A stretch of DNA of 64,000 bases from assembly GCF_030518235.1 (NCBI RefSeq), contig NZ_JAULSA010000001.1, positions 124,001-188,000 of the forward strand, read 5' to 3'. The DNA comes from Saccharibacillus sp. CPCC 101409 (GTDB lineage Bacteria > Bacillota > Bacilli > Paenibacillales > Paenibacillaceae). Below are positions 1-9,073 of this stretch, in pieces. Every line of letters begins with the position of its first letter. Positions within the stretch are counted from its first letter, which is position 1. Made by a program: the position numbers and the translations under genes. Under the pieces are notes generated by a model. The model saw only the letters and a program-made list of their open reading frames with translations, was not told the origin of the DNA and searched no databases.

Positions 1-2
1 GT

Positions 3-29
3 GAAGAATTGGTCGGCGAACACTTTTAA
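3..29 (+). CDS. Possible C-terminal tail of a gene entering from the left edge
   Basis: An open frame from the left edge reads EELVGEHF and stops at TAA. It is followed 12 bases later by a strong terminator, so it is probably the 3' end of a gene that starts before the window. Too short to identify. Confidence 0.35.
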   Translation, partial: EELVGEHF

Positions 30-41
30 ATCGTTGAATGT

Positions 42-92
42 AAAACGGTCTTGTCCCGGGAATAAACCGGATCAAGACCGTTTTCTTTTTTT
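42..92 (+). terminator. Rho-independent terminator
   Basis: A 12-bp perfect stem (AAAACGGTCTTG at 42-53 with its complement at 73-84) is followed by CTTTTTTT. It ends the transcript entering from the left. The A-run at 42-45 could give weak termination on the other strand. Bases 93-316, between it and the next gene, show nothing I can support. Confidence 0.85.
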
Positions 93-316
93 GTTTATTT
101 GGATAAAAAATACTCACCGGATATTCCGCAACCTTTAAGACGGCAAGTAGTCCGTTTGATTGCTTGCCGATCTGAATAATCGCCATGAAATTCGTGACTA
201 TCCATAGGGCCGGTTTTTCTGCTTGCTGTCGTCGGCTCCGCTTTTTTTATCGCTGCGCGAACGTACGCGGGCGGGAACGGGCCGAGAACGCTCGCGGGAG
301 GCTCTCCGCCGCGGGA

Positions 317-1690
317 TTAACGCGCATCCGGCGAGGGCTGCCGGCGGAACGCCGCGCCGGGGTGGTCGTCTGGCAGCTTCCGGCGGCCCGGTCCGAACAG
401 CCGCTCGCGCAGCGTGTCTGCTTCGTATTCGCGCCGGAACAAACCGCGCTGCTGAAGCACCGGTACGACCAGCTCGACGAAGTCGCGCAGCGTATCCGGC
501 AGCAGATAGCGCTCCAGATTGAAGCCGTCGATATCCGCGGCTTCGGCCCATTCCTGCATGCCGTCGGCGATATCTTCCGGCGTTCCGCACAGCCGGATGC
601 CGCGGAATTCTTTGTCCGCGAAGTTGTCGGCCACCTGCCCGGCGGTCTGCACGCCGCCGGAGTGGCGGGTATAGCGCTCGGTATGCGAGCGACCGCGCTC
701 CGTGCGGATTCCGGCGAACGGAGCGTCCGGGTCCAGCGAAGCCAGGTCGATGCCGGTCGCGTTCTCGTAGGTGAGCAGCGCGGCTTCGCGGCTGCGGTAA
801 GCCCGGTAATCGGCTTTTTTGCGCGCGGCTTCCTCGCGCGTGCGGCCGACGACGGCCGACAGGCCGGAGAAGATCTTGATGCCGCGCGGATCGCGCCCGT
901 GCGCTTCGGCGCGCCGGCGGATATCGGCCGCCTGTTCGCGCAGCGCTTCGATCGTCGGCGCTTTGAGGAATACGCCTTCCGCGTGCTTCGCCGCGAAATC
1001 GCGCCCGCGCTCGGAGCTGCCGGCCTGGAACAGGACCGGCGTGCGCTGCGGCGAAGGCTCGCAGGCATGCGAAGCCTCGAGCTTGAAGTACCGTCCTTCG
1101 TGCCGGACGACGTGCACTTTCGAAGCGTCGGCGAAGATTCGCCGCTCTTTGTCGCGCAGCACCGCGCCGTCTTCCCAGCTTCCTTCCAGCAGCTTATAGC
1201 TGGCTTCTAGGAATTCGTCCGCCTGCTCGTAGCGCTCCGCGTGGCCTGGCGCTTCGCTTCGGCCGAACGCTTTGGCCGCGCTGCTTCCGCCGGACGCGAC
1301 CACGTTCCAGCCGATTCGTCCGCCGCTCAGATGATCGAGCGTGGAGAAGCGCCGCGCGTTGGCGAACGGCTGCTCGAACGTCGGCGAAGCCGTCGTCACG
1401 AAGCCCAGCCGGGTAGTCGCGGCGGCCAGCGCCGACAGGATCAGCATGGGATCGGCGACCGGCGCGTACACTGCTTCGCGCAGCGCCAGTTCGGGCTTGT
1501 TCTCGGGGTAGCCGTAAGAGTCCGCGAAGAAAATAAAATCGAATTTGCCGCGCTCGAGCAGTTGGGCGATCTCGATCCACAGCGGCAGCGTGTTGTAGCG
1601 ATGGGACTCATTGCGCGGATGCGCCCAGAGCCCCTGGGTCATCTGGTTGGGCGTGAGAATATCGAATACGCCGAGATGCAGTCTGGTCAT
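317..1690 (-). CDS. LLM-class flavin-dependent monooxygenase (NtaA/SnaA/DszA family)
   Basis: A 457-residue protein of the bacterial luciferase-like superfamily, in the NtaA/SnaA/DszA branch that uses FMNH2 from a separate reductase to oxidise small organic N- or S-compounds. Family hallmarks are the N-terminal HLGVFD strand, GLWAHP, the FDFIFFADSYGYP block near residues 50-62 and a central VLFQAGSSERGRDFAAKHAEGVF segment. The start has AAAGGAG seven bases upstream. It lies 109 bp downstream of the LysR gene on the same strand, and has the same length and clear similarity to the monooxygenase at 7700-9073, so the two are paralogues. Substrate unknown; an organosulfur or amine compound would fit. 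No flavin reductase gene is nearby. Confidence 0.88.
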   Translation of the reverse strand: MTRLHLGVFDILTPNQMTQGLWAHPRNESHRYNTLPLWIEIAQLLERGKFDFIFFADSYGYPENKPELALREAVYAPVADPMLILSALAAATTRLGFVTTASPTFEQPFANARRFSTLDHLSGGRIGWNVVASGGSSAAKAFGRSEAPGHAERYEQADEFLEASYKLLEGSWEDGAVLRDKERRIFADASKVHVVRHEGRYFKLEASHACEPSPQRTPVLFQAGSSERGRDFAAKHAEGVFLKAPTIEALREQAADIRRRAEAHGRDPRGIKIFSGLSAVVGRTREEAARKKADYRAYRSREAALLTYENATGIDLASLDPDAPFAGIRTERGRSHTERYTRHSGGVQTAGQVADNFADKEFRGIRLCGTPEDIADGMQEWAEAADIDGFNLERYLLPDTLRDFVELVVPVLQQRGLFRREYEADTLRERLFGPGRRKLPDDHPGAAFRRQPSPDAR

Positions 1691-1799
1691 CGGATAAAGC
1701 TCCTTTCCGTATCGTTCCTGTGAAATACGATCTACAATAACGGAATATTCGCGCCATATCCAATTGAAAAAGCGAAACTTGCAGTTTAATAAAACGAAA

Positions 1800-2699
1800 T
1801 CAGTACGGCAGCGCGATCTCCGCCACGCTGTGCGTGATTTCTTCGATCAGGTCTTCGGTGATCTTCGCCGGAGCCGGCCCCCCGCGGCGGGTCAGCAGCC
1901 CGAGCACCGGGCCTTCCGACAACCCGTCGATCGGCTTGACGATCGTGCCGGGCAGCGGCGGGGACACGGCGACGACCGGGGCGAGCGCGATGCCGATGCC
2001 AGCCTGGACGAAGTATTTGATCGCCGTGATGCCGGCTACTTCGACGGGCGGCTGGCGCAGCGAACCCACCTGCACGGACAGCAGCGCTTCGATGCGGATA
2101 CGGAACGGGCAGGTGCCGGGCGTGAACAGGAATTTCTCGTTTTTCAGGTCGCTCAGCCGCACGCGGTCCAGCCGTCCCAGGCGGTGGCCCGCCGGAAGGA
2201 GCAGCACGAGCTGCTCGTATACCAGCGGCGAGAAGTCCAGATCGAGATGCGATTCCGGCTGGTTGCACAGCGCGATATCGATCTCGTCGTCCAGCAGCAT
2301 GCGGATCAGATCGCGCGAGGTGCCGATCTTGACCTGGAGCTGGACTTTGGGCTTGCGCGCGGTGAACGACGCCAGGATGCCCGGCAGCCGGTTGCTGGCC
2401 GAAGGTTCGGACGCCCCGATGCGCACGATGCCGGCTTCGCCCGACACAAAGTCGCTGATTGCCGTATTCATCGCTTCGTATTCGCGCAGCAGCGCTTCGG
2501 CGCGCCTGCTGAACAGCCTGCCCGCGCTGGTAAGCGTGATCGTCTTGCCGCGGTCGAACAGTTTGAAGCCGAGTTCGTCTTCGAGCTTCTTGATCTGGAC
2601 GGTCACTGTGGGCTGCGAGTACTGCAGCGCTTCGGCCGCTTTTTGGAAGCTGCCCAGCTTGACGATCGTCTGGAACGTTTTAATTAAGCGAATCTCCAT
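1800..2699 (-). CDS. LysR-family transcriptional regulator
   Basis: A 299-residue LTTR. The N-terminal winged helix-turn-helix (MEIRLIKTFQTIVKLGSF then QKAAEALQYSQPTVTVQIKKLE) is followed by a two-lobed periplasmic-binding-protein-like effector domain. I chose the ATG at 2699 because it begins the conserved domain and has GGAGGA eight bases upstream; an upstream in-frame ATG would add 35 non-conserved residues. It is divergent from the AhpD-like gene and the importer genes and co-directional with the monooxygenase at 317-1690. It therefore probably controls both arms of this scavenging locus. CysB/CysL-type sulfur regulators are a plausible functional analogue, but the ligand cannot be read from sequence. 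Confidence 0.9.
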   Translation of the reverse strand: MEIRLIKTFQTIVKLGSFQKAAEALQYSQPTVTVQIKKLEDELGFKLFDRGKTITLTSAGRLFSRRAEALLREYEAMNTAISDFVSGEAGIVRIGASEPSASNRLPGILASFTARKPKVQLQVKIGTSRDLIRMLLDDEIDIALCNQPESHLDLDFSPLVYEQLVLLLPAGHRLGRLDRVRLSDLKNEKFLFTPGTCPFRIRIEALLSVQVGSLRQPPVEVAGITAIKYFVQAGIGIALAPVVAVSPPLPGTIVKPIDGLSEGPVLGLLTRRGGPAPAKITEDLIEEITHSVAEIALPY

Positions 2700-2783
2700 T
2701 CCCGCTCCTCCGTTTCTCCATAAATTCAACAGCTTTCGACAGCTTTGCGGCGGGCCGGATTGCGAGAATTTAATATTTTTAAA

Positions 2784-2837
2784 TTGAGTGTTTAAAATTT
2801 TCAATTATACGTAAATCGTGATTTGTCCTATTATAAC
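2784..2837. promoter_or_regulatory. Divergent promoter/operator region between LysR and the importer operon
   Basis: The 209-bp AT-rich spacer holds the inverted repeat AAATC-GT-GATTT (2813-2824), a possible -10 TATAAC (2832-2837) and TTGAGT-N16-TATACG (2784-2811), all for the plus strand. LTTRs usually bind such dyads between divergent genes. Assignment of elements is tentative. Confidence 0.4.
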
Positions 2838-2908
2838 AGACATATACCCGACTAAATCAAGTGGAATACCTGACAAAAATATTTAACCCGAAAAGGAGTT
2901 TTCTAACG

Positions 2909-3568
2909 ATGCCGAATGAAAGTTTGTACATCCGCCGTTCCCGGTCTTATTCCGCGGACTTCGCCGCCGCGAACCCGGAAGCGTTCAAAGCGTTCGGCGC
3001 GTTCAACGCCGCCGTGTTCGCGGACCGGGAGCTGAGCCTCCGCGTCAAAGAACTGATCGCCGTCGCCGTCGCCCACATCACCGGCTGCCCGTACTGCATC
3101 GAAGCGCATGTGCGCAAAGCCAAAGCGGCCGGCGTCGACGCCGCCGAACTGTTCGAAGCGTCCGCTGTGGCCGCGGCTGTCAGCGCGCATTCGAGCTTCT
3201 ATAACGGGCTGCACGCGCTGAACGCTTACGAGGATTCGCGTCGGGAAGAACTGTACATACGCGCCGACCTCGAGCGGATCGGGCGGCTGGAAGACGAAGC
3301 GCCGGAAGCGTATACCGCCTTTTTCGAATACGTGGAAGGTGCGCTGCGCCCGGTCCGGCTGACGCTCAAGGAGAAGCTGCTGATCGCCGCCGCTTCGGCG
3401 CATGTGACGGGCAGCGCCTACAGCATCGAGATTTTCGCCGCGCGGCTGCGCGACGCCGGAGCTTCGCTGGCCGAAGCCGCGGAAGCGGTATTGTCGGCGA
3501 CCGCGCTGGCCGCGGGCGGCGTGCTGGCCCACCGGGTGCACACGATCGCCGCGTACGGGCGCGAATGA
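2909..3568 (+). CDS. Tandem carboxymuconolactone decarboxylase/AhpD-like protein
   Basis: A 219-residue protein with two AhpD/CMD-like units. The first (about residues 35-110) has the redox motif C60-P-Y-C63 followed by H67, expected of an alkylhydroperoxidase-type thiol centre. The second (about 135-215) keeps the same helical pattern but reads SAYS at 169-172 with Phe in place of the His, so its active site is lost. I start at ATG 2909, which has AAGGAG about ten bases upstream; an upstream GTG would add 16 residues. It heads the plus-strand operon with the ABC importer. AhpD-like proteins often accompany monooxygenase scavenging loci and may handle peroxide or act on the substrate; that role is inference. 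Confidence 0.82.
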   Translation: MPNESLYIRRSRSYSADFAAANPEAFKAFGAFNAAVFADRELSLRVKELIAVAVAHITGCPYCIEAHVRKAKAAGVDAAELFEASAVAAAVSAHSSFYNGLHALNAYEDSRREELYIRADLERIGRLEDEAPEAYTAFFEYVEGALRPVRLTLKEKLLIAAASAHVTGSAYSIEIFAARLRDAGASLAEAAEAVLSATALAAGGVLAHRVHTIAAYGRE

Positions 3569-3647
3569 ACAGGGTCCGCGCCGCCGCTTTTTTCGACAAG
3601 ACCAAAGTAACCGATCCCTATTCGCCAACCCCAAGGAGGAACGCCTT

Positions 3648-5261
3648 ATGAAGTCCTACCGCTCCAGAATCGGATTGACCCTCGGCGCGCTGCTGCTTGC
3701 TTTCGCGTCGGGATGCTCCGACGGCCCGGACACGACGGGAGCGTCGTCTTCGGCAGAAGCGAAGGCGTCCTCGCCGGCCGCGGCCGTTTCCACGGATACG
3801 CAGACGCAGGGAACGCAGATCAAATACCCGCTGAGCCAGAGCCTGCCGACGCTCGATCCGCATTTGTCGCTGGGCGGCAGCAATGCCACGGTCGTGCTCA
3901 ATATTTATGAAGGATTGTTCGCGTTCAACGAGAATTACGAGCCGGTGCCGATGCTGGCCGAGTCGTTCGACGTCAGCGAAGACGGCCGGACTTACACGTT
4001 CAAGCTGCGGCAGGGCGTCAAGTTCCACAACGGCAAAGAAATGAAAGCCGAAGACGTCGCCGCCTCGCTCAACCGCTGGAAAGACACTGCGCCGCGCGCC
4101 AAAAGTTCTTTCGGCGAAGCTTCGTTTAAAGAAGACGGCGATTATACGGTCGTGCTGGAACTGAAAGATCCCAAAAACGATATACAGGCCCAGCTCAGCC
4201 ACGTGCTGAATTTCGCGGCGATCATGCCGAAAGAAACGATCGATTCCGCGTTGCCGGACGGCGTGACCGAATATATCGGCACCGGCCCGTTCAAATTCGT
4301 CGAATGGAAAAACGACCAGTACGTGCATCTCGCGAAGTTCGACGATTACCGGCCGGTATCGTCCGAAGCTTCGGGTTTCTCGGGCAAAAAAGAAGCGCTG
4401 GTGCAGGATGTGTACTTTACGCTCGCAACAGACAACGCCACCCGCTTCTCTTCGTTTCTGGCCGGCGATTTCGACGCGGTGGATATCAACAGCGACACGC
4501 TGCCGCAGGTGGAGAACGATCCGAATATTACGCTGATCAAAGACCTGTCGTCCGACTTCAATCTGGTGTTCAACAAGAAATCCGAACTGTTCTCGAACGT
4601 GAAGTACCGGCAGGCGGTCACGGCCGCGCTCGACGCGGACCAGATCCTGCTCGCCGTCACCTCGACGCCCGACCTGTACCGGCTGAATCCGAGCTATATG
4701 TACAAAGAAAACGCGCAGTGGTACAGCGAAGCCGGCAGCGAAGCTTATAACCAGAAAGATCCGGACAAAGCGAAAAAGCTGCTGGAGGAAGCGGGGTACG
4801 CCGGACAAACGGTGCGCCTGCTGACCACGAAGGAGACCGGCAATTTCTACAATGCGACGCTGATGCTGCAATCGCAGCTTGAGCAGATCGGCGTCAAAAC
4901 GCAGATCGACATTTACGATTACGCGACGATGCTGACCAAGCGCGGCGAAGAAGGCTCGTGGGATCTGTATCTCGGCCCATTTCTGGTGCCGTCCACGCCT
5001 TCGCAGCTTCTGTACCTCAATCCGACCTACGGATTCGCCGACGACGCCGAGCTGGCGAAGCTGCTGCAAAACGCCACGTCCGCGATCGGCGAAGACAAGA
5101 TCAAGCAGGCCAACGACGAGCTCCAGGCGTACGAATGGGAGTACCTGGCCGCGGCCAAGATTGGCGATACGTACAAGTACACCGCGATCCGCAGCGATCT
5201 GAAAGGGCTGACGCTGCTCGGCGGGTTCCCGAACCTGGCGAATACGAGCGTCAATCCGTAA
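3648..5261 (+). CDS. ABC transporter substrate-binding lipoprotein (SBP_bac_5 family)
   Basis: A 537-residue extracytoplasmic solute receptor of the dipeptide/nickel/opine class. A signal peptide of about 22 residues ends in the lipobox FASGC, so Cys23 should be lipidated and anchor the protein outside the membrane. Family blocks include LPTLDPHLS, the YTFKLRQGVKFHNG strand near residue 110-125 and the hinge region IGTGPFKFVEW. The start has AAGGAGG upstream. It is followed by two permease genes in the same orientation, so it feeds a DppBC-type importer. The ligand is unknown; the flanking monooxygenases suggest a compound that is oxidised after uptake rather than a simple peptide. Confidence 0.92.
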   Translation: MKSYRSRIGLTLGALLLAFASGCSDGPDTTGASSSAEAKASSPAAAVSTDTQTQGTQIKYPLSQSLPTLDPHLSLGGSNATVVLNIYEGLFAFNENYEPVPMLAESFDVSEDGRTYTFKLRQGVKFHNGKEMKAEDVAASLNRWKDTAPRAKSSFGEASFKEDGDYTVVLELKDPKNDIQAQLSHVLNFAAIMPKETIDSALPDGVTEYIGTGPFKFVEWKNDQYVHLAKFDDYRPVSSEASGFSGKKEALVQDVYFTLATDNATRFSSFLAGDFDAVDINSDTLPQVENDPNITLIKDLSSDFNLVFNKKSELFSNVKYRQAVTAALDADQILLAVTSTPDLYRLNPSYMYKENAQWYSEAGSEAYNQKDPDKAKKLLEEAGYAGQTVRLLTTKETGNFYNATLMLQSQLEQIGVKTQIDIYDYATMLTKRGEEGSWDLYLGPFLVPSTPSQLLYLNPTYGFADDAELAKLLQNATSAIGEDKIKQANDELQAYEWEYLAAAKIGDTYKYTAIRSDLKGLTLLGGFPNLANTSVNP

Positions 5262-5357
5262 CGTGGAGAAAGCGGAACGGGAACGCGCGAAGCGCGTTTG
5301 CCGGTTGGGGAACACGGGCCGGCGAACATCGAACGTTTGAAGCGAAAGGAGACGCTT

Positions 5358-6305
5358 ATGGGCGCTTATCTGCTAAAAAGGATCGGGGCACTGATTCCGA
5401 CGCTGCTGATTATGTCGGTGATCGTGTTCCTGATCGTGTACCTGATTCCCGGCGATCCCGCGCGCGTGATGCTCGGCGAAGGCGCGGACGAAGATTCCGT
5501 GCGGCAGCTCCGGCAGCAGATGGGGCTGAACGAGCCGCTGCTGCGGCAGTATGTCGACTGGGCGCTGTCCGCGCTGCGCGGCGACATGGGCGACTCGTAC
5601 GTGCTGCGCAAGCCGGTCACGCAGGCGATTCTCGAATATATGCGGCCCACGCTGTCGCTTGCGGTCGCGGCCGAAGTATTCGCGCTGGCGATCGCGCTGC
5701 CGCTGGGGCTTCAAGCGGCGAGCCGGCGCGGAGGCTGGGCGGACCGGCTGCTGTCGGCGTATTCGCTGCTCGGCATGACGGTTCCGGGCTTCCTGCTCAG
5801 CTTGTTCCTGGTGCTGCTGTTCTCGGTCAAGCTGCACTGGCTGCCGGTGTCGGGCTACGCGCCGCTCAGCACGGGACTCGGCAACTTTCTGAAATACCTG
5901 ATTCTGCCGGCGGTGTCGGTCGGCGTGCTGATGTCGGCGCTGATCGCGCGCATGGTGCGCGCTTCCGTGCTGGAAGTGCGCAATCAGGATTACGTGCGGA
6001 CCGCCCGGGCCAAAGGCGTGCGCGAAACGCGGATTCTGTACCGGCATATGCTGCGCAACGCGCTGATCCCGATCCTGACCGTGGTGGGCGGCACGTTCGG
6101 TACGCTGGTCGCCGGAGCGGCGATCGTCGAAACGATCTTTAATATCCCGGGCATGGGGCAACTGCTGGTCAGCTCGGTATCGCACCGCGATTACGCCGTG
6201 GTGCAGGGAATCGTGCTCGTGATCGCGGGCATGTACGTACTGGTCAATCTGGCGGTGGACCTGCTGTACGCGGCGGTCGATCCGAGAGTGAAGATTCGCG
6301 GGTGA
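5358..6305 (+). CDS. ABC transporter permease, DppB/OppB type
   Basis: A 315-residue integral membrane protein with about six transmembrane helices. The N-terminal MGAYLLKRIGALIPTLL helix, the LIPGDPARVMLG segment and the cytoplasmic EAA loop (DYVRTARAKGV, coupling to the ATPase) are typical of DppB. The ATG at 5358 has AAAGGAG eight bases upstream; the longer upstream in-frame start lacks a site. It pairs with the DppC-type gene that follows. No ATP-binding subunit gene is present in this operon. Confidence 0.92.
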   Translation: MGAYLLKRIGALIPTLLIMSVIVFLIVYLIPGDPARVMLGEGADEDSVRQLRQQMGLNEPLLRQYVDWALSALRGDMGDSYVLRKPVTQAILEYMRPTLSLAVAAEVFALAIALPLGLQAASRRGGWADRLLSAYSLLGMTVPGFLLSLFLVLLFSVKLHWLPVSGYAPLSTGLGNFLKYLILPAVSVGVLMSALIARMVRASVLEVRNQDYVRTARAKGVRETRILYRHMLRNALIPILTVVGGTFGTLVAGAAIVETIFNIPGMGQLLVSSVSHRDYAVVQGIVLVIAGMYVLVNLAVDLLYAAVDPRVKIRG

Positions 6306-6390
6306 AAAAAGGCCCTCCGAACAGGGACGAAGGGAAGGCGCCGGTTGGTCGAAATCCGACGAGCGGACCGCCGGGAAAGGAGGAGTCGGC

Positions 6391-7728
6391 ATGGGAAAAG
6401 CAAACGAACGAAGACCGGGACCCGGCGATTTCGAACGGGTTCCCCGGAACTTTGGGGAACACGGACGGAGAGCGGATTCCGCCGCTGCCGAAGCGGCGGG
6501 GACTGCTTCGGACGAGTATTCCGCGTCCGACGATGCGGAGCGGACTGCATCGGACGAGCGTTCCGCGTCCGACGATGCGGTGCGGACTGTGGCGGACGAG
6601 TATTCCGCGTCCGACGATGCGGTGCGGACTGCGTCGGACGAGCGTTCCGCCGGCCGAGGCGGCGGCCGGAAAGCAAAGACTGCTCAGCCGGAGCGGCGGG
6701 CGGATACCGGAGCCCGAGCGCGTCCGGGCGGCGCGCGCGGCGATGCGGCAGGCGGCCGGACGAAGCTGCGGCCGGGACGGCTGGCAGGCGGTTTGAACGC
6801 TTCGTTCGCCGCCGGGGGCCTGCTGCTGATTCTGGCGCTGGCGGCCGTGCTGCTCAAGCCGCTGATCGCCGGCTACGGTCCGCAGGACGTCGATATCGTC
6901 GGCCGTCTGGCGCCGCCCGGCGGAAGCCATGCGCTGGGCACGGACAATCTGGGCCGCGATGTGCTGAGCCGCGTATTGTACGGCGCGCAGATTTCGCTGC
7001 TGATCGGCTGCTGCACGGCGATCGCCTCGTCGCTGCTCGGTCTGGTCATCGGCTTGTACGCCGCCATGTACCGCCGGCTCGACCAGGTGCTGATGCGGTT
7101 TATGGACGCTATCTACGCGTTCCCGGCGATCCTGCTGGCGATCGCGATCGTGGCTGCGCTCGGCCCGAGCGTGCGGAACCTGATCTTCTGCTTGTCGTTC
7201 GTGTTTATTCCGGCGGTGGCCCGGATCGTCCGCTCGGCGGCGCTGGTCGCCCGGGAACAGACTTACGTGGAAGCGGCCAAAGCGCTCGGCGCTTCGAATA
7301 CACGCGTGATCTGGCGGCATATTCTGCCGGCGGCGCTGGCCGCGCTGATCGTACAGGCGACGTTTATTTTCGCCGAAGCGATTATCGTGGAAGCGGCACT
7401 GAGCTTTCTCGGCGCGGGCATTCCCGCGCCGACGCCGAGCCTCGGCAATCTGCTGTCCGAAGGCAAGCAGTTTATTTACAACTCCTGGTGGATGACGGTG
7501 TTTCCCGGACTGGCGCTGATCGTGCTTGTGCTGGCCGTCAATCTGCTGGGAGACGGGCTGCGCGATCTGCTCGATCCGCAGACGCGGACCGCGCGGAGCG
7601 GCGGAGTATCCGGCCGGCTGCGTCTGGGCGCGTTCGGCGTCCGGCGCGGCCAACGCGGCCGGGAGCGGGAGAATCACGCAAGGGAGAGGGGAATCACAGT
7701 TGAAAAACATTCATCTGGGCGTGTTTGA
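6391..7728 (+). CDS. ABC transporter permease, DppC/OppC type, with repetitive N-terminal extension
   Basis: A 445-residue permease. The conserved part begins near residue 130 with a first transmembrane helix (about 137-155), followed by HALGTDNLGRDVLSR and the EAA loop TYVEAAKALGAS typical of DppC. The first 130 residues are unusual: a hydrophilic, Ala/Arg/Asp/Ser-rich tail with 3.5 copies of a 14-residue repeat (residues 38-87). The start is supported by AAAGGAGGAG eight bases upstream, so the tail appears to be translated. Its 3' end overlaps the next gene by 29 bp. Normal family members have only a short cytoplasmic N-terminus. Confidence 0.88.
   Translation: MGKANERRPGPGDFERVPRNFGEHGRRADSAAAEAAGTASDEYSASDDAERTASDERSASDDAVRTVADEYSASDDAVRTASDERSAGRGGGRKAKTAQPERRADTGARARPGGARGDAAGGRTKLRPGRLAGGLNASFAAGGLLLILALAAVLLKPLIAGYGPQDVDIVGRLAPPGGSHALGTDNLGRDVLSRVLYGAQISLLIGCCTAIASSLLGLVIGLYAAMYRRLDQVLMRFMDAIYAFPAILLAIAIVAALGPSVRNLIFCLSFVFIPAVARIVRSAALVAREQTYVEAAKALGASNTRVIWRHILPAALAALIVQATFIFAEAIIVEAALSFLGAGIPAPTPSLGNLLSEGKQFIYNSWWMTVFPGLALIVLVLAVNLLGDGLRDLLDPQTRTARSGGVSGRLRLGAFGVRRGQRGRERENHARERGITVEKHSSGRV
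6502..6651 (+). repeat. 42-bp in-frame tandem repeat, 3.5 copies
   Basis: Encodes TASDEYSASDDAER, TASDERSASDDAVR, TVADEYSASDDAVR and a partial TASDERSA. The sixth residue alternates Y, R, Y, R, suggesting an 84-bp doublet that was itself duplicated. The period is a multiple of three, so copy-number change would not shift the frame. Confidence 0.93.
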
Positions 7729-9073
7729 AGTCAACGGGATCAATCACCTGACGCAAGGCATCTGGGCCCATCCGGGCCAGGAGCGGGTGCGCTACAACGA
7801 GCTGGATTACTGGATCGAGATCGCGCGGATTCTGGAGCGCGGCAAATTCGACTTTATGTTCTTCGCCGATTCGTACGGCTACCCGAAGAAAGGGCGCGAG
7901 CTGCTGCTGCGCGAAGCGTCCGGCACGCCGGGCAATGATCCCATGCTGCTGATTCCCGCGCTGGCCGCGGCGACGGAACATCTGGCGTTTACGATGACCA
8001 CGTCCACCACGTACGAAGCGCCTTACGCCAACGCGCGGCGCTTCTCGACGCTGGATCACCTGACGCGCGGGCGCATCGGCTGGAACGTGGTGACGACGAG
8101 CAGTTCGACGGCCGCCGACCTGTTCGGCGGCGGCGAGCTGATCCCGCACGACGAACGTTACGACCGTGCCGACGAGTATATGGACGTCAGTTACAAATAC
8201 TGGGAAGGAAGCTGGGAAGACGACGCGGTGCGGCTCGACCGCGAGCGGCGCGTCTTCGCCGATCCGGACAAAGTGCACCAGGTGCGGCACGAAGGCCGCT
8301 ACTTCCGCTCGACCGGCGTGCTCTCGTCCACGCCTTCGCCGCAGCGCACGCCGGTGATCTTCCAGGCCGGCAGTTCCGACCGGGGCCGCGAATTCGCGGC
8401 GAAGCACGCCGAAGGCGTTTTTCTCAAAGCGCCAAGCGTCGAAGTGCTGGCGGAGCAGATCCGCGATATCCGCCGGCGCGCCGCGGAAGCCGGGCGCGAT
8501 CCGCGCGGCATCAAGATCTTCACGGGGTTGTCCGCCGTCGTCGCGCCGACGCGCGAAGAAGCGGAGCGCAAGCACGACGAGTACCTGTCGTACCAGAGCC
8601 GCGAAGCGACGCTCGCCAGCTACGCCGGCGTGACCGGGATCGACCTGAACGCGCTCGATCCCGACGCGTATTTCGAGAACATCCATACCGAGATGGGACG
8701 GACCCACACCGACCGGTTCACCAAATACAGCAGGACCCGCCGGACGGTGCGCGAAGTGACCGACGATTTCCTGCGCAAAGGCTTCCGCGGACTGACCGTA
8801 ATCGGCACGCCGGAAGACGTGGCCGACAAGATCGAAGAATGGACGGAAGCCGCCGACCTGGACGGCTTCAACCTGGAGCCGTACATCCTGCCGGATTCCT
8901 ACAGCGACTTTGTCGATCTGGTCGTGCCGGTGCTCCAGGAACGCGGACTGTTCCGGCGCGAATACGAGCCCGGCACGTTCCGCGAGCGGCTGTTCGGCCC
9001 GGAAGCGCCGAGACTGCCGGACACCCACCCCGGCGCAGATTTCCGCCCGGTGCCGCAGCGGCAGGACGGGTAA
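7700..9073 (+). CDS. LLM-class flavin-dependent monooxygenase, paralogue of the 317-1690 gene
   Basis: A 457-residue NtaA/SnaA/DszA-family enzyme with HLGVFEVNG, GIWAHPG, FDFMFFADSYGYP and a central VIFQAGSSDRGREFAAKHAEGVF block. I choose the TTG at 7700: it begins the conserved domain, has the purine-rich GGGAGAGGGG upstream, and gives exactly the same length as the paralogue. It overlaps the end of the permease gene by 29 bp, implying translational coupling to the importer. Likely role: FMNH2-dependent oxidation of the compound the importer brings in. A flavin reductase must come from elsewhere. Confidence 0.9.
   Translation: MKNIHLGVFEVNGINHLTQGIWAHPGQERVRYNELDYWIEIARILERGKFDFMFFADSYGYPKKGRELLLREASGTPGNDPMLLIPALAAATEHLAFTMTTSTTYEAPYANARRFSTLDHLTRGRIGWNVVTTSSSTAADLFGGGELIPHDERYDRADEYMDVSYKYWEGSWEDDAVRLDRERRVFADPDKVHQVRHEGRYFRSTGVLSSTPSPQRTPVIFQAGSSDRGREFAAKHAEGVFLKAPSVEVLAEQIRDIRRRAAEAGRDPRGIKIFTGLSAVVAPTREEAERKHDEYLSYQSREATLASYAGVTGIDLNALDPDAYFENIHTEMGRTHTDRFTKYSRTRRTVREVTDDFLRKGFRGLTVIGTPEDVADKIEEWTEAADLDGFNLEPYILPDSYSDFVDLVVPVLQERGLFRREYEPGTFRERLFGPEAPRLPDTHPGADFRPVPQRQDG

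Noticed and set aside
7714-7735. GGGCGTGTTTGAA, like the MITE terminus
   Set aside because: It encodes LGVFE of the monooxygenase, conserved in the paralogue, and has no inverted partner.
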